A stretch of DNA of 64,000 bases. Origin: Diphasiastrum complanatum. Its lineage: Eukaryota > Streptophyta > Lycopodiopsida > Lycopodiales > Lycopodiaceae. Shown here in pieces: positions 45,294-56,159 of the stretch. The stretch is from NCBI GenBank assembly GCA_029204225.1, contig CM055108.1, positions 7,425,711 through 7,489,710 on the forward strand. Direction: 5' to 3'. The translations under genes were made by a program, and so were the position numbers. The notes under the pieces are model-generated. The model was not told the origin of the DNA and did no database searches. It was given only the letters and a program-made list of their open reading frames with translations. Numbering within the stretch: the stretch's first letter is position 1; each line of letters begins with the position of its first letter.

Positions 45294-45370
<77 letters not shown>
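45283..45370 (+). repeat. CT microsatellite, about 44 units
   Basis: An uninterrupted CT run of almost 90 bp. Its neighbour on the right is CATGTGAGTGCACC. Confidence 0.98.
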
Positions 45371-45373
<3 letters not shown>

Positions 45374-46804
45374 GTGAGTGCACCTTTTTATAGTAGAGAG
45401 ACTATTTTTTATGTAGCAAATATATTTAAAGGGGGGTAGAGAGAATGAGCAAGCGTGAAAGAACGTCTAGAGAGAGACTATAGAGAGAATGAGGGAGGGA
45501 GAGGGGCAAAAAAAATGAAAATTTAGCCTCCGACATACGTTTTTTTTCTAGATGTGATTTTCATCTTTGAGAACGCCTGATTTCTAGTATGTCTAATCGT
45601 GATTTCAGAGAGAAAAAGGAATCACTTTCAGATGGCCTTTGAAGGTGGTCAAATGGCCTAAATTAGCGATTTCACATAAAGAATGAAAATTTACTTTCCT
45701 TGGACCAATTCAAAGGTATCAATTAAGTTATGACATGACATTTGAAAAAGGAAATCATGTGAAAGGAAGGCTAGTTTGAATGTGAAGGGGGACACAAAAG
45801 TGGGCTGAATAAAATTCATAAGCCATTTTCCAATTTGAAATGTACTTGGGCATTAAATGAGGCCTGCAGGTCTATGTCCCACCTAGAGCTCTAGCTGTTG
45901 TCCTATTGGAACCAAGGTAATGAATATCTAGTCTTGCCTTACAAAGTACCTACAAAAGTATATGGATGATGGGATCTACAGTTTAGCCCTTAAGTCTTGC
46001 TCACACTATGTGAACCCAAGGTAAAAGTGCCACGTAGAATTGACTAGCACTAAATTAATTATGATTAACAAACTTGTTTAGGCAAGGAAGAGGTCCTTTT
46101 TGAGGCCAAAAAGGGCCCTACTGAAGACAATGTACTAATATTAACTAATGTCACCTCTTTTGTAAATGGAAATTAAGCTAGAACGAAACCAAATTTCCTC
46201 CTCGTGCTCATTGCTTGCATATAAGAGAGCAAAAATAGCAAACCAAATATCATCCAAGACAATTCGAACAGATTGGATCACCATGGGCGCCCATGAGAAT
46301 GCAGATTTTTGAAGTTCAAAAATTTGTAATTTTGACATGTATCCACTGAAAATGGGTTTGCGTCATAATTACAAACCTTTTAATTGCATATTAGGCAAGA
46401 AACTTGGAGTATGTTGGATCAAAAAGAACGCCAAGGTTATTTTACACTTTTGCGGTTCAAAATTTTTCAATCAATACGTAAACTCGGCCCTCTAGCTTCA
46501 TGTTTTAATAGCTTGCAACATAAACAACATTTTGATTTTCTATCAGATTTATTATCTGATATCAAGATGTATCATCTCCATATTGATCATCCTTCAAAAT
46601 ACGCTCCAATGTCAAAAAAGACTGTGAAAGGATCCAAATTGTCACCTCTTGAACTCATGCACCATAGGATGGAGAACAACAAAAATTGTATCTTATCTTT
46701 CATGCTACCAGCAAACACATCAAAATTTCACACCATTTTGTTACATATTACAAAAGCACAAACAAATGTACATAGTACAATGGGAAATGGGAACTTCAGC
46801 TTGT
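45371..46804 (-). other. Intergenic or LTR-like stretch without a recognised gene
   Basis: The first part has the minus-strand word CTCTACTATAAAAAGG (about 45385-45400), shared with 41517-41532. Beyond about 45600 I see ordinary AT-rich sequence. A 153-codon frame on the plus strand (46384-46845) overlaps the remorin-like 3' end and has no recognisable domain. Confidence 0.35.
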
Positions 46805-47971
46805 CTATTCCTGAACTCCAAAACCACAGCAATGGACTGTGCTAGACTGTTTGGTGCCAGCTGGAGGCCTTCCCATAGCTCTATATTTGGCAGTATTTTG
46901 TTCAACTCGCAGAATTTCTTGTACACGGGCTGCCCCTAAATCAGCCATACGCAAACACAAGTATCAATTGCGAAAAAAGAAAAAGCTGCAGGCAATTTGT
47001 TGTTGGACTTGCCTCTTCTATCTTCAAGGTTCCTTCCAAGGCTGCTATTTTAGAACTTTCCCAAGATGATATTGGTGAGATCCTCTTGTGATATCTGGAA
47101 AAGAGGAACAGCATTAAATCAAGTTGCGTTTTTTGGATATGAACTAAGACAATCAAATGTAGATTCTTCTAAGATGAACCTGACTGCATTTCAACGACTC
47201 ATCCAGTTTGAGCTAAAAATAGGTACTGTTATCCCGGTGAAGAATGAATAAAAGGTTTCAACTACTTGACTTACTCATTAATAACCTTAGTCTTCTCGTG
47301 ATTTTCCCAAGCCTTGGCATAGTTATGAACCTTGTCTTGATTAGCCTGTGCCAACATAATGTCTGCATAATCAATTTAGCACGAGTGAAAAAGAAAAATT
47401 TAGAGTCGTCAATGCATACTGCTGATTAAATCAGCCCGCATATCACGTATATGATAAGCCTTCAGGAATGAAAACATGAAATAATTTTACGGAATACTTA
47501 AGCAAGCTGCTAACCAACCACGATCTGAAGCTTGTAGCCCAGTCCCGCTAACCGCAGAACTAGAGCTATCAGGATTTTGTTCTCCTGCACATGAAAGAAA
47601 ATCAACAACCGGTGTTGTGACAACTTTCCCACCCTTCCACCCTTTATTACTAAGTCGTTTCAAGACGTGTTCTTACTTTTCCTAAGAAGGTGTTCAAACA
47701 CAGCAGCTCTTCTAAGATAAACTCCTGCAGATAAACTTCAAGCATAACGTCTAGAGTAAAAAGAATCACCTGCAGTTGGGAGCTGGGGGGAACCAGGATG
47801 CTTATTCATTTGAAATTCCTTAGCAGATGAAGGAGATGATGACGAGTGCTTCTCTGGACTTAGCGAAAAGGTTGGACTGCATTCAGAGTCAGAGGCAACA
47901 CCACTTTTTTGAACGTCCTGTTCTGAAGCAACGTGCTGTGCTTCAGATTCCATTGTTTCTGCAAATTCCAA
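46805..47971 (-). pseudogene. Remorin-like gene remnant, spliced, one exon apparently missing
   Basis: Five exon-like blocks on the minus strand: 47971-47770, 47584-47519, 47362-47275, 47094-47013 and 46935-46805. Phases agree across the first three introns, with good ends (CAG/GTGATT, TGCAG/GAGAAC, GA/GTAAGT, TTCCAG/ATATC). The fourth donor would be GC (GAG/GCAAGT). The spliced product has a Ser-rich N-terminus, then YAKAWENHEKTKVINE and SSWESSKIAALEGTLKIEE, which match the remorin C-terminal pattern AWEESEK...AWENSKKAALEA. The last block TAKYRAMGRPPAG fits the remorin end but only in a frame the fourth splice does not reach, and about 30 coiled-coil residues are absent. Remorins are plant plasma-membrane nanodomain proteins. 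The first Met may be internal; upstream exons were not found. Confidence 0.6.
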
Positions 47972-48355
47972 ATGACCCAGGGTGGTTCTACAAACCTGCT
48001 ATCACACTGGATTCTATGATCTATCTCAAGAGAAGGACAAAAAAGTCAAGTTGGAGCTCATCGGTGACAAAATGTACAATTTTCTGATCCATCGTACTGT
48101 TCATGCAAAGACGAGCAGTAGTGCACAATTCTTGCACAAGGCTTCAAATTGTGAAATTTTTTTGGTGATGTTGGCTTACACTTTTAAACCAATCGTGTTA
48201 AAAAAACCTTGCTTCGTTAGCATCTGAAGCTCACTGGTTATAAATCAAGTTCATCTGATCTTCCGGTTAAGAATACACTCAAGAGCTTAGAAACATGTCA
48301 CAAACATTAGCTAGTCTATATACTTGTTAGATGTGCTACGACGTTACAACAGGAG
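47972..48355. other. Upstream flank of the remorin-like remnant
   Basis: No further exon or promoter could be supported. GAATTTGCAG/AAACAATGG on the minus strand at about 47960 could be a splice acceptor, which would make the first block an internal exon. Confidence 0.3.
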
Positions 48356-48359
48356 GAGA

Positions 48360-48361
<2 letters not shown>

Positions 48362-48406
<45 letters not shown>
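48362..48406 (+). repeat. CT microsatellite, about 22 units
   Basis: A pure CT run ending CTCTCGTGAACG. Confidence 0.97.
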
Positions 48407-48411
<5 letters not shown>

Positions 48412-48490
48412 CGCATGCACCGTCCAATCCATAGAAGGAAATATGGGTAATTTTTAATTTCAGTACCCATTTTTTCATATACTTGAATTT

Positions 48491-48765
48491 GTTGGCGTTG
48501 AGGTGGTTCAGCCCAAGAACCTCCCGGTGAGGGTATTAATGTATAATGGAACCGTGAGGGTCTTTAATGTATTATGGAAGGGGCCGGGGCAGAGGCCATT
48601 ATGATGGATTGAATTTCCAGAATTTCTTAGGCTCGCCTGGTTGTTGGAGTTGAGGTGATTCAGCCCAAGAACCTCCCGTGAGGGTCTTTTAATGTATTAT
48701 GGAAGGGGCCCGACAGAGGCCATTCTGCCCGTTTCGAATTTCCAGAATGTTTTAGGCTCAACCCA
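48491..48765 (+). repeat. Tandem duplication, about 150 and 120 bp
   Basis: Two copies beginning GTTGGCGTTGAGGTGGTTCA (48491) and GTTGGAGTTGAGGTGATTCA (48643), each followed by GCCCAAGAACCTCCC, GTGAGGGTC and GGAATTTCCAGAAT-like words. The first copy has an extra internal 27-bp duplication (GTGAGGGT...TATAATGGA, 48526-48580). No coding content is recognised. Confidence 0.88.
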
Positions 48766-48957
48766 TCCGATCCTAAAATTTTTTGGAAATTCCAACCAAG
48801 CGTAATGGGTACCCGAGGTTTTTTTACATGATGTTTATGAAATGTAATCACCTGGATTTATTTTATCCAATCTTAAAATGCCACATGGCATTTCGTGGTC
48901 AATCAAAGGTCGAAGGTAACTTACTTTCCAGAATGGACAGGGGCGGCTGCTGGCTTC

Positions 48958-49018
48958 GGCAAGAGTTTAGTCTTGCTGGCTCAAGCGAGAGTTTAGTCTT
49001 GCTGGCTCGAGCGAGAGT
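48958..49018 (+). repeat. 26-bp tandem repeat
   Basis: AGAGTTTAGTCTTGCTGGCTC occurs twice at 26-bp spacing, with a partial third copy (GCGAGAGTT). Confidence 0.9.
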
Positions 49019-49849
49019 TGAGGAGACTGGCAGGGGAGGAAAGGGTGCTTGTGTTGGGTGGAGAGTGTTTGCAGATGATGACGGGAGATAGAAGCAAACC
49101 GTTTTTGAACGTTGCAGATGGTAAGTGTGAATGAGGCGGATGTGTTCAAGTGGTAACGTGCGACAAATGTTAACAGATTGATGGAAGCGTGGAGCGGCAG
49201 CGATAGATTATGCTTTTTAAGACGTTCACAAATGGGCGGAATATGCACTTGAGTATCCATTACGTGCAACGAAGATGGTTCTACTACCTAATTGCATTGT
49301 AACATGTAGTTGATGTGGCACTCTATATTGACACAAAAAAGAACCTCTTTATTGAATGTTGAGAGTCTGGTTGCTATGCTCCATTTTTTCAAAAATTGAA
49401 AATTAGTTCTACAATCTCTACAAGCGTCAGGAGCATGGTCAATCATGGTGTGAATTTTTGTTGTGTTTTTAAGTGCATATTTTTATTTCTTTCGTACATT
49501 TCTAAGTGTAATCTAAGGCTTCTAAGGAGTGTTAGTGTTGCAATGCCAATCTAGCTAATACCCATGTGCAACTCATGGGTCTGCTATAAACTATAGTGAA
49601 AATAGTGATATTACTCAACCAATACTCGTGAAAAATCCCTTTTAAAGGCCATGCGGCCAACCAAGGGGGTCCCATCAACATTTCCTAGGAATGGACTATA
49701 TAGGACGTAAACACAACATGAAATTTTGTTTCTTTAACCTTAGAAAAATAACATGCGACTATCAGAGTATAAGGATAATAGGTGTAGAAACTAAGAGTTT
49801 TTATCGTTCAAAGCCTTAGCATTTTTCTTAGTTTTCTTTGTTGTTTTTC
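49019..49849. other. Stretch without a recognised feature
   Basis: AT-rich sequence. I see no gene, RNA or repeat that I can support. Part may belong to F's 3' LTR, whose end is not resolved. Confidence 0.3.
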
Positions 49850-50374
49850 CTGACTGTTGCATTTTGAACTATGTTTCACACAGTCTGCAGTTTTTGAACT
49901 GTTTCTCGCACAACTCGCAATGTTTGGTCATGAGGAAAATTCAGCACTGAGTCAAAAACACTTAGAAAATAATTCTGGCCAACTCTCCCGACAATGTCAC
50001 ATAAATTCCTTGGAAAATCTTTTCAGCCTACCTTGGGGTTTGTCGCACTTTTCACCTTTCGAGAAAAAGCGACACTGCCTTGTAAATGCCTTAGAAATAT
50101 TTTCTGGCATACCTTCGGGTTTTTCGCCCTTCGGCAAAATGTGACACTGCCTTATAAAAGCCTTCCGAAAAATGCGAAGGTGCCCCAAAGGTGTCTTTCA
50201 ACAAAATGAGAAGGTCTGCGGTGTGAAGACAGTGTGTAACGGGCAGAGAGCAGCTGATGCACGGAGGACAACGACAAGAAACCAAAATCAGTTTTGATTA
50301 AGCCTAATGCATTTCATCCCTCTCACTTATTAACTAGGATTAGGGTTGCCTTGGGATCCGCAAACCCTCCAACA
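49850..50374 (-). repeat. 3' LTR of gypsy F (inner part; outer end unresolved)
   Basis: On the minus strand a purine run GGTGGGGGATAC (50375-50386) precedes TGTTGGAGGGTTTGCG at 50374. The LTR has GGCTTTTATAAGGCAG (TATA-like, about 50150) and several GAAGG/CCTTCG words (50040-50190), as in the L leader. No second LTR copy is available in the window to fix the other end. Confidence 0.5.
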
Positions 50375-50424
50375 GTATCCCCCACCAAAGCTGGTGGTGG
50401 TCCCACAACACCTGCAATATGCAC

Positions 50425-51223
50425 TTATTGGGGACTTTTATTGGCTTCGCGTCGAATCTTAATTAAATGATATTGCACCTTCTCCATAAAGTCAAGACGT
50501 GCAGTATTGAAATCCAAATTATGTGACAGGAAACAACGGTGGGCTCCGGCAATCCACTTGGAAGTTGTCCATGAGGTGAAGCAGAATTCCCAAGAGTCTC
50601 CCATCATAGCCGCACGGAAATACAGTCGAGCAATTGGTAGCTAATCTTTGATTTGCTCTGAGGTCATCGGCTTATTTGGATCAAATGCCAGGGTAGGAAG
50701 GTAATCGTCCCATTTGGTTGCCACTGATGCCAACAGAGTTAGATCTTTTGCAAACATTGTCGATTGTCGCACTGTTAGATCCGGTGAGTGGACATACTCT
50801 CTCTGATATGCATGTAAGGTTGGTGGATGATTGGCCAATTGGCCATATGGATGGTGATTTTATCCATGGCCAATCCCAAATCTTTCCATTTTTGTCTTTG
50901 TGGCATTGGCACGTAAAAAGGATCTACCCGCAACTGGCAAGGGCTGGCGACGTAACTCCTAATTGATTCCGGAGTTTTCTCAAAAACCGTGATTCTCCAT
51001 GCCGACTGCTCTCCCAGTGCAGGTATTTTGTCCAATTCTTTGTCAGCCTCGATCTCGGAGGTCTTAAGTTTGAGAACCCATCCACCACACGAGGACTCAT
51101 GTGGATGCTACTTTAAGAAGGTCTGGATCTGGTCCTCGACGCTGATGGGCCTTCTAAATGAATGGCCTGTCCTTGATGAGGATGGACCCGCTTGTACTAC
51201 CGGTATAGTTGGCGGTTGATCTG
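50425..51223 (-). pseudogene. Accessory frame of F, C-terminal part
   Basis: Three overlapping frame pieces (51035-50775, 50838-50641 and 50607-50425) share one direction and read like one broken protein: WRITVFEKTPESIRSYVASP, VHSPDLTVRQSTMFAKDL, KWDDYLPTLAFDPNKP, then EKVQYHLIKIRREANKSP near the end. No family is recognised. The stop at 50425 lies about 40 bp before the purine tract, so the protein ends just before the LTR. Confidence 0.6.
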
Positions 51224-52486
51224 CTAGATCTGGAGCTCCCCCCTGGTCCATGCTCGAATCAATCCCTGTATCCATCTGTGCGGCATGACCGGGATGGGGA
51301 TTTGTGGTCCGGCTTCCAACACTTGAGTGGCAGCTTTTTCATAGGCGTTGATGGTCTCTTTTGTCTTTTCCAACTTGGTTGAAGCTGCTCCTTTGAACCT
51401 ATCAAAGCGGCCTTGGAATCCCTGAAGGGCCACTTTGTATGTTTTCACTTTCTTGAACAAATATGCAATCTTCGTTGGTGTGACCGGATGATCGAGTATT
51501 TGTGTTTGCAGATACGCATCACGCTCAAGGGTGGTCGCATCCAATTCACCTTGAAGCCGTGTGCGATCTTGTTTGGCCATTTGTAATTGCCCTTTCAGCA
51601 GCTGCACTTGTTGCTTGGCTTCTTGCACTGTATCTACCTGATCTTGTGCGATTGTCAGGGCATTTTGCAGGGAGTTGATGTAGGTTTCCAAGCGATCAGC
51701 TTGTTTCCTGGGCCAATGTCTTTTTGCTTCAGCCTTTTCTTCATGTTGCTTGGCTATCTTCACCTCTCGATCCAGTTGGACAATTTTTTGGCTGATCAGA
51801 GTGTTTTCAGATCCTAAAACAGAGATACTCTGTTCCATTTCCTTTTTTTTATCCAGCATAGATTGGATCACTTGCCCAAGGCTTGAAACTAACTTGAGAG
51901 CATCACCAGAATCGATAGTCATGGAGGTGGCAGTAGTAGGAGACCCTGATGGTACTGTCCGTGGTAGGCGTGGAATAGGTGCCAAAGTCTCTTCTTCTTC
52001 AAAAATATCCTCATCTTCAAACCATTCAGGCACCGTGGCGTTGAACTGTTTTGGTGACTTGACAGCTGTGTCGACCCAAAGTGTGGCTGGGCTACCTTGT
52101 GTGGGTGGTTGATGACTGGCATCTTCGACACCAACATTAGCTTCGTGGATATGCGCGAATCCTCTTCCAGGGGATTGGGGTTCAAAGGGTTCTGGGCTCT
52201 GAGGCATTCAAAGATTTCGGTGGCCCCAAGGGGGGTCGGAATTATCGAACATATCCATGAAGAACTGTGCGTTGGGTGAGGTTGCTTCGGTGTGCGGGGG
52301 TGAGGTGGCCTGGGCAGCTGTGATGGGAATGGTAGGCTCAATGGTCACAGACTGTCCTTGTATGGGAGCAGAGGCGAGGGAAGCATCAAAGGCGAGGGAA
52401 ATTGGAAGTTCAGTGTTTACAGTAGCAGGGGGTGGAAGCGCAGCTGACAAGGTATTCCTAGTACGACGTCGTGACGCGGAAGGCAA
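51224..52486 (-). pseudogene. Accessory frame of F, Pro/Ser-rich and coiled-coil part
   Basis: The piece 52486-52208 is rich in Pro, Thr and Ala and contains FFMDMFDNSDPPWGH; after a stop it continues as 52207-51224, open for 327 codons. Residues about 110-290 of that frame form a long heptad-type coiled coil (IVQLDREVKIAKQHEEKAEA, LQNALTIAQDQVDTVQEAKQ, LQMAKQDRTRLQGELDATTL). An acidic stretch EWFEDEDIFEEEE precedes it. It resembles a self-associating structural protein, but no named family is claimed. Confidence 0.65.
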
Positions 52487-53365
52487 GTCAGGAATTACGA
52501 TCTCGTTGTGTGGACGACGATGACTATGAGAACTTAGGCCTGGTGAGATGACTCGGCTGGTGCTTTTTTGTAAACCACAAGCACAGAATCCATGTGGAAG
52601 CCATGGATTCTGTTTTCTAAGTGAGAAGCGGCTAAGAGGGACAATAGAGAGCCAGCGACGAACTGCTGCTTTGTATTGGCCTTAATAGCTCGCTTGAGCT
52701 CACCAGAAACAGACTTGAACCAGTTATATGGTTCAAGAGGGGCTTTGGCCAACTTGATGTGGGACTCCACTATCCTGTGAAGGATTTGAGATGTGATGCG
52801 GTCTTTCCTGAGGTTGCCAACCATCAGGAAATGATTCAACAATTGGGCAGCGGCATGGATGGAAGGCTCAGTGATGGCTTCCAGAAGGTAACCATCATTA
52901 GTCCAATGCAGATCGTTGGTGAGGTCAATGTATGGCTTGATGGCCTATTTGGCGTGCTTGATTGGGTGAGGCATGCGTACCAGATGAGATTTCTATAGCT
53001 GCAAGTGCGGCCTCAGCGACGCACACCTTGTGTGTGGCTCCTTGGAAGGTGATGTAAAACTTGGATTTCTCTTCCTTCCACGTATTGAAGGCAAGAGTGA
53101 TGAAATCCATATTGATGCGTCCCGAAAAGGCTCTCTCATGAATACCCATTGCAGTAAGTAGAGGCTCCGCAAGGGTCATCCACTGAGTGACCATGCTTGT
53201 GCTAGGAAGAATCATGATGTCCGTTGCAGATGGGACATCACGATGGATAGTATAGCGCGGAGACTGGGAAGTATCGGTAGAAGACATGATGATCAGAAAG
53301 GAATTATAACCGCGTGAGAATGTATCAGAAGGCAATGCAGGAAATTTGGAAGGCTTTGGTCGCAA
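52487..53365 (-). pseudogene. Accessory frame of F, N-terminal part
   Basis: The frame at 53365 is open for 146 codons; the likely start is the internal Met of MSSTDTSQSPRYTIHRDVPS (about 53290). It contains VTQWMTLAEPLLTAMGIHER and NMDFITLAFNTWKEEKSKFY. After a frameshift near 52945 it continues as IHAAAQLLNHFLMVGNLRKD, RITSQILHRIVESHIKLAKA and WFKSVSGELKRAIKANTKQQ. The helical, Ala/Leu-rich pattern suggests a folded globular domain. I do not recognise it, and it is not gag, RT or integrase. Confidence 0.6.
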
Positions 53366-54099
53366 GAAAAATTCGCAAGAGCTTCACTAGCACAAGTGAG
53401 GAATGAATCGAATTCAGCCAACTTATAGGTGAATTTGGTGGGCCCATTACACTGAATAGTAATTGGGCTGATCAGTTCTGAACAAAAATTAGCAGGCATG
53501 TACAGTACTATAAAAATAGGCTATAAAAATCTCGGCGAAGGTTTCTAGGGATTTGAACCTATCAAGCGAACGTTTTCCAGGGCTGGCAAAGGATGAATCT
53601 TCGCCCAGGAGGGTCCTTCGCCCAGGTACTGTCATAAATGTTTTTTTCCACGATCTGAACCTATGGACAACCTAATTTTGACATTTTAAGATCATCTAGC
53701 AGGTTGATGAAGGTTCATAATGACGTTATGATGCTCGGCGAAGGTTCCCAAAATGGCATATCACTGAACATTCGCCTAACTCAAAAATTGAATTTTCTCT
53801 TGTCAGAAACTTTTGCCCACCTCAATTTAGATAAATCAAGGGTGGATGTACGGTCTGAGAGCTCAGCGAAGGTTTTTGATATTGTATTGGCCAAATCGGC
53901 CCAAAACATTGGTTTTCTAAGTCATTTTCCATAAAAATACTGTGCTTCCGTTTCCTTATGTTGATGACTTCCTGACTTTTGCTCATCAGTCTTTTCTTAT
54001 TATTATTTTTTTAACTGTCTCTTTCCAAAAAAAAGTCAGCAAATTAAATACTGAAAACAAAAAATTGAAAACAAATAAAATGAAAAAAATATATTGAGA
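53366..54099 (-). repeat. Spacer of F between pol and accessory frame, with CTTCG motifs
   Basis: On the minus strand ACCTTCGCCGAGATTTTTAT (53538-53557) resembles the L leader (CCTTTGTCGAGATTT, then TATTTATAGTA). Further ACCTTCGC(T/C)GAG copies lie near 53735 and 53865. No gene is seen. It probably holds the promoter or leader for the accessory frame, or an internal LTR-derived copy. Confidence 0.5.
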
Positions 54100-55293
54100 T
54101 CAGGCATGCTGAACTGGCGGAGCAGGCTGCCGAAACTTGCGTAATCGGCTACCATTTATCGGAGTATCAAATCGTTTCCCATCCAAGTGTTCAAGAATTA
54201 CTACGCCATAGTTCAGGATTTCCTTCACTTTATACGGGCCTTTCCCAGTAAACTTCAACTTACCCTTGATCAGCTTGGTTTTGTACATCAATGAAAGATC
54301 TCCTACTTCTAGATCTTTCTTATGCAATCGCCGATCGTGCCATGCCTTGCGGCGGGCTTTCTCTGTTGCTAAGGCATGAACTGCCATCAATCGGGTTTCA
54401 CATAATTTGTGCAACGCATCGTGGTGAAGTTGTAAAGACTGATCATCATTTAATCGTTCTGTTGCTGCTATGCGTAAAGATGGGATTGAAAATTCAATTG
54501 GCATAACATCATCTTGACCATAAACCAGTTGAAAAGGTGTTTGATTTGTACTATTTTTGTAAGCTGTTCTGAATGCCCATAATGCTGCATATATTTTATG
54601 TTCCCAATCAGACCGACTCGCTTCAACTGTCTTTGTCATAATGGTGCAGAGAATCTTATTGGAAGATTCAGCTTGGCCATTCCCTCTGGGATAATAGGGA
54701 GTACTAAATCTGTGTATAACAAAAAAATCTTCCAGTAAACACTTTATTGTTTGATTAACAAAGTGTGTACCCCAATCACTGACAATTTTGATTGGACATC
54801 CAAATCTGACTATAATATTTTCATATAGAAACTTAGCTATAGATTTCGCATCAGCTACTTTGACAGCTTTGGCTTCAACCCACTTGATCATATAATCAGT
54901 TGCGACGATAATGTATCAGGCCTGAGATCCTTGAGCAGTGGGATGAATAGGACCAACATAATCCAGTCCCCATTTTTCAAACGGTGCTTGCGATAAAACC
55001 GGATGTAAGGGTTCATAATTCTATCGAGTAGGCCGTCCTGCTTGCTGGCAAACATCACATGTCTGAATAAAATTTTCTGTGTCCTTATGAGGCGTAGGCC
55101 ACCAACAACCGAATTGCAAAAGTTTGTGAACAGTAATATCTGTAGAGAAGTGTCCTCCACCCATGCCATCATGTGAAAACATGATTACATCTGGTACTTC
55201 ATGCGGTAAAACACATCTTCGTAAAATATTATCTGATCTACGACGATACAATTGTTCTACAATTAATTGATAAGGTTGAGCCTTATGAATCAA
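54100..55293 (-). pseudogene. pol: Gypsy F integrase
   Basis: The H2C2 zinc region lies at 55293-55021 (GGGHFSTDITVHKLLQFGCW, CDVCQQAGRP). After shifts and a stop near 54910 the core is open from 54891: VADAKSIAKFLYENIIVRFG, IVSDWGTHFVNQTIK (second Asp), RGNGQAESSNK (Glu), then LVYGQDDVMPIEFSIPSLRI. The tail is KDLEVGDLSLMYKTKLIKGK and FTGKGPYKVKEILNYGVV; there is no chromodomain. The stop is at 54100. Confidence 0.9.
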
Positions 55294-56159
55294 AGTCCTA
55301 GCATCAGGTACTCAACAATATCTGTCGCCCACTCAAGTACTGCTTCAACATAGAACAACACAGCATCTGGCAGTTCATCATCCACTTCAGTATTAACTGG
55401 TGCGGATTCAATTCATGAAACGTAATCGGCTAGATGATGTTGCATCCCCTTTCTGACCACAATTCGAAAGTCAAATTCAGTCAATAATAATAACCATCTT
55501 GCAATACGTCCAGTATTACACGTCTTATTTACCAAGTAAAGTAACGGTTGATGATCCGTATAAAATGCAAAGTGCGTTTCCATGAGATAGTGACGAAATT
55601 TCCGAACAGAAAAAATCATGGCTAGCGCTTCACGTTATGTTGTTGAATAATTCTTCTCTGGATCTGTAAGCTGTCTGCTTGCAAATCTTATAGGATAATC
55701 CTTCTTATAGTCACCTGGCTGCGTCAAAACTGATCCAATGGCATATTTTGAGGCGTCCGTATGAACATGAAACTCTAATGTCCAATCTGGAGAACGCAGT
55801 ATTGGTGCTAAAGATAATGCTTTTTTTAACTTTTCAAAGGCTTCTAACGCCTCTACTGTCCAAATAGAAACAATAGTTAATTTGTATATAAATCCGCAAA
55901 GAAGATAATAAAAATTCGATAGTAGTTCGCATGACCCATAAACACATAAACTCCTCGAATTGTTGCTGGCGGTGGCAATTCCACAATAACTTTGATCTTA
56001 GAGTAATCGGTGGCAATACCATGTCTTGATATCACATGTCCAAGCACCACTCCGTGAGAAACCCATATCTGGCATTTTTCTAGATTTAGAGAAATCTGAT
56101 ATTTGCGGCATCTTTCAAAGACTTTCTCCAATCGATCCAGGTGGTCTGTATCTGTACTA
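55294..56159 (-). pseudogene. pol: Gypsy F RT thumb and RNase H
   Basis: DTDHLDRLEKVFERCRKYQI and GVVLGHVISRHGIATDYSKI (RT connection) are followed by a broken stretch (55870-55620) with YAIGSVLTQPGDYKKDY-like residues, then MIFSVRKFRHYLMETHFAFY and TDHQPLLYLVNKTCNTGRIA (RNase H). Several stops and shifts are present. Confidence 0.85.

Noticed and set aside
45283-45370. CT run as a functional promoter element
   Set aside because: A pure microsatellite with no gene correctly placed beside it; nothing beyond repeat expansion can be supported.
46384-46845. 153-codon plus-strand frame over the remorin-like 3' end
   Set aside because: No family resemblance, and it overlaps the minus-strand exon whose splicing and remorin pattern are better supported.
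50425-53365. Reading the frames downstream of F pol as a host gene
   Set aside because: They share F's orientation, end right before a purine tract and LTR start, and show no introns. Element origin fits better, though it is not proven.
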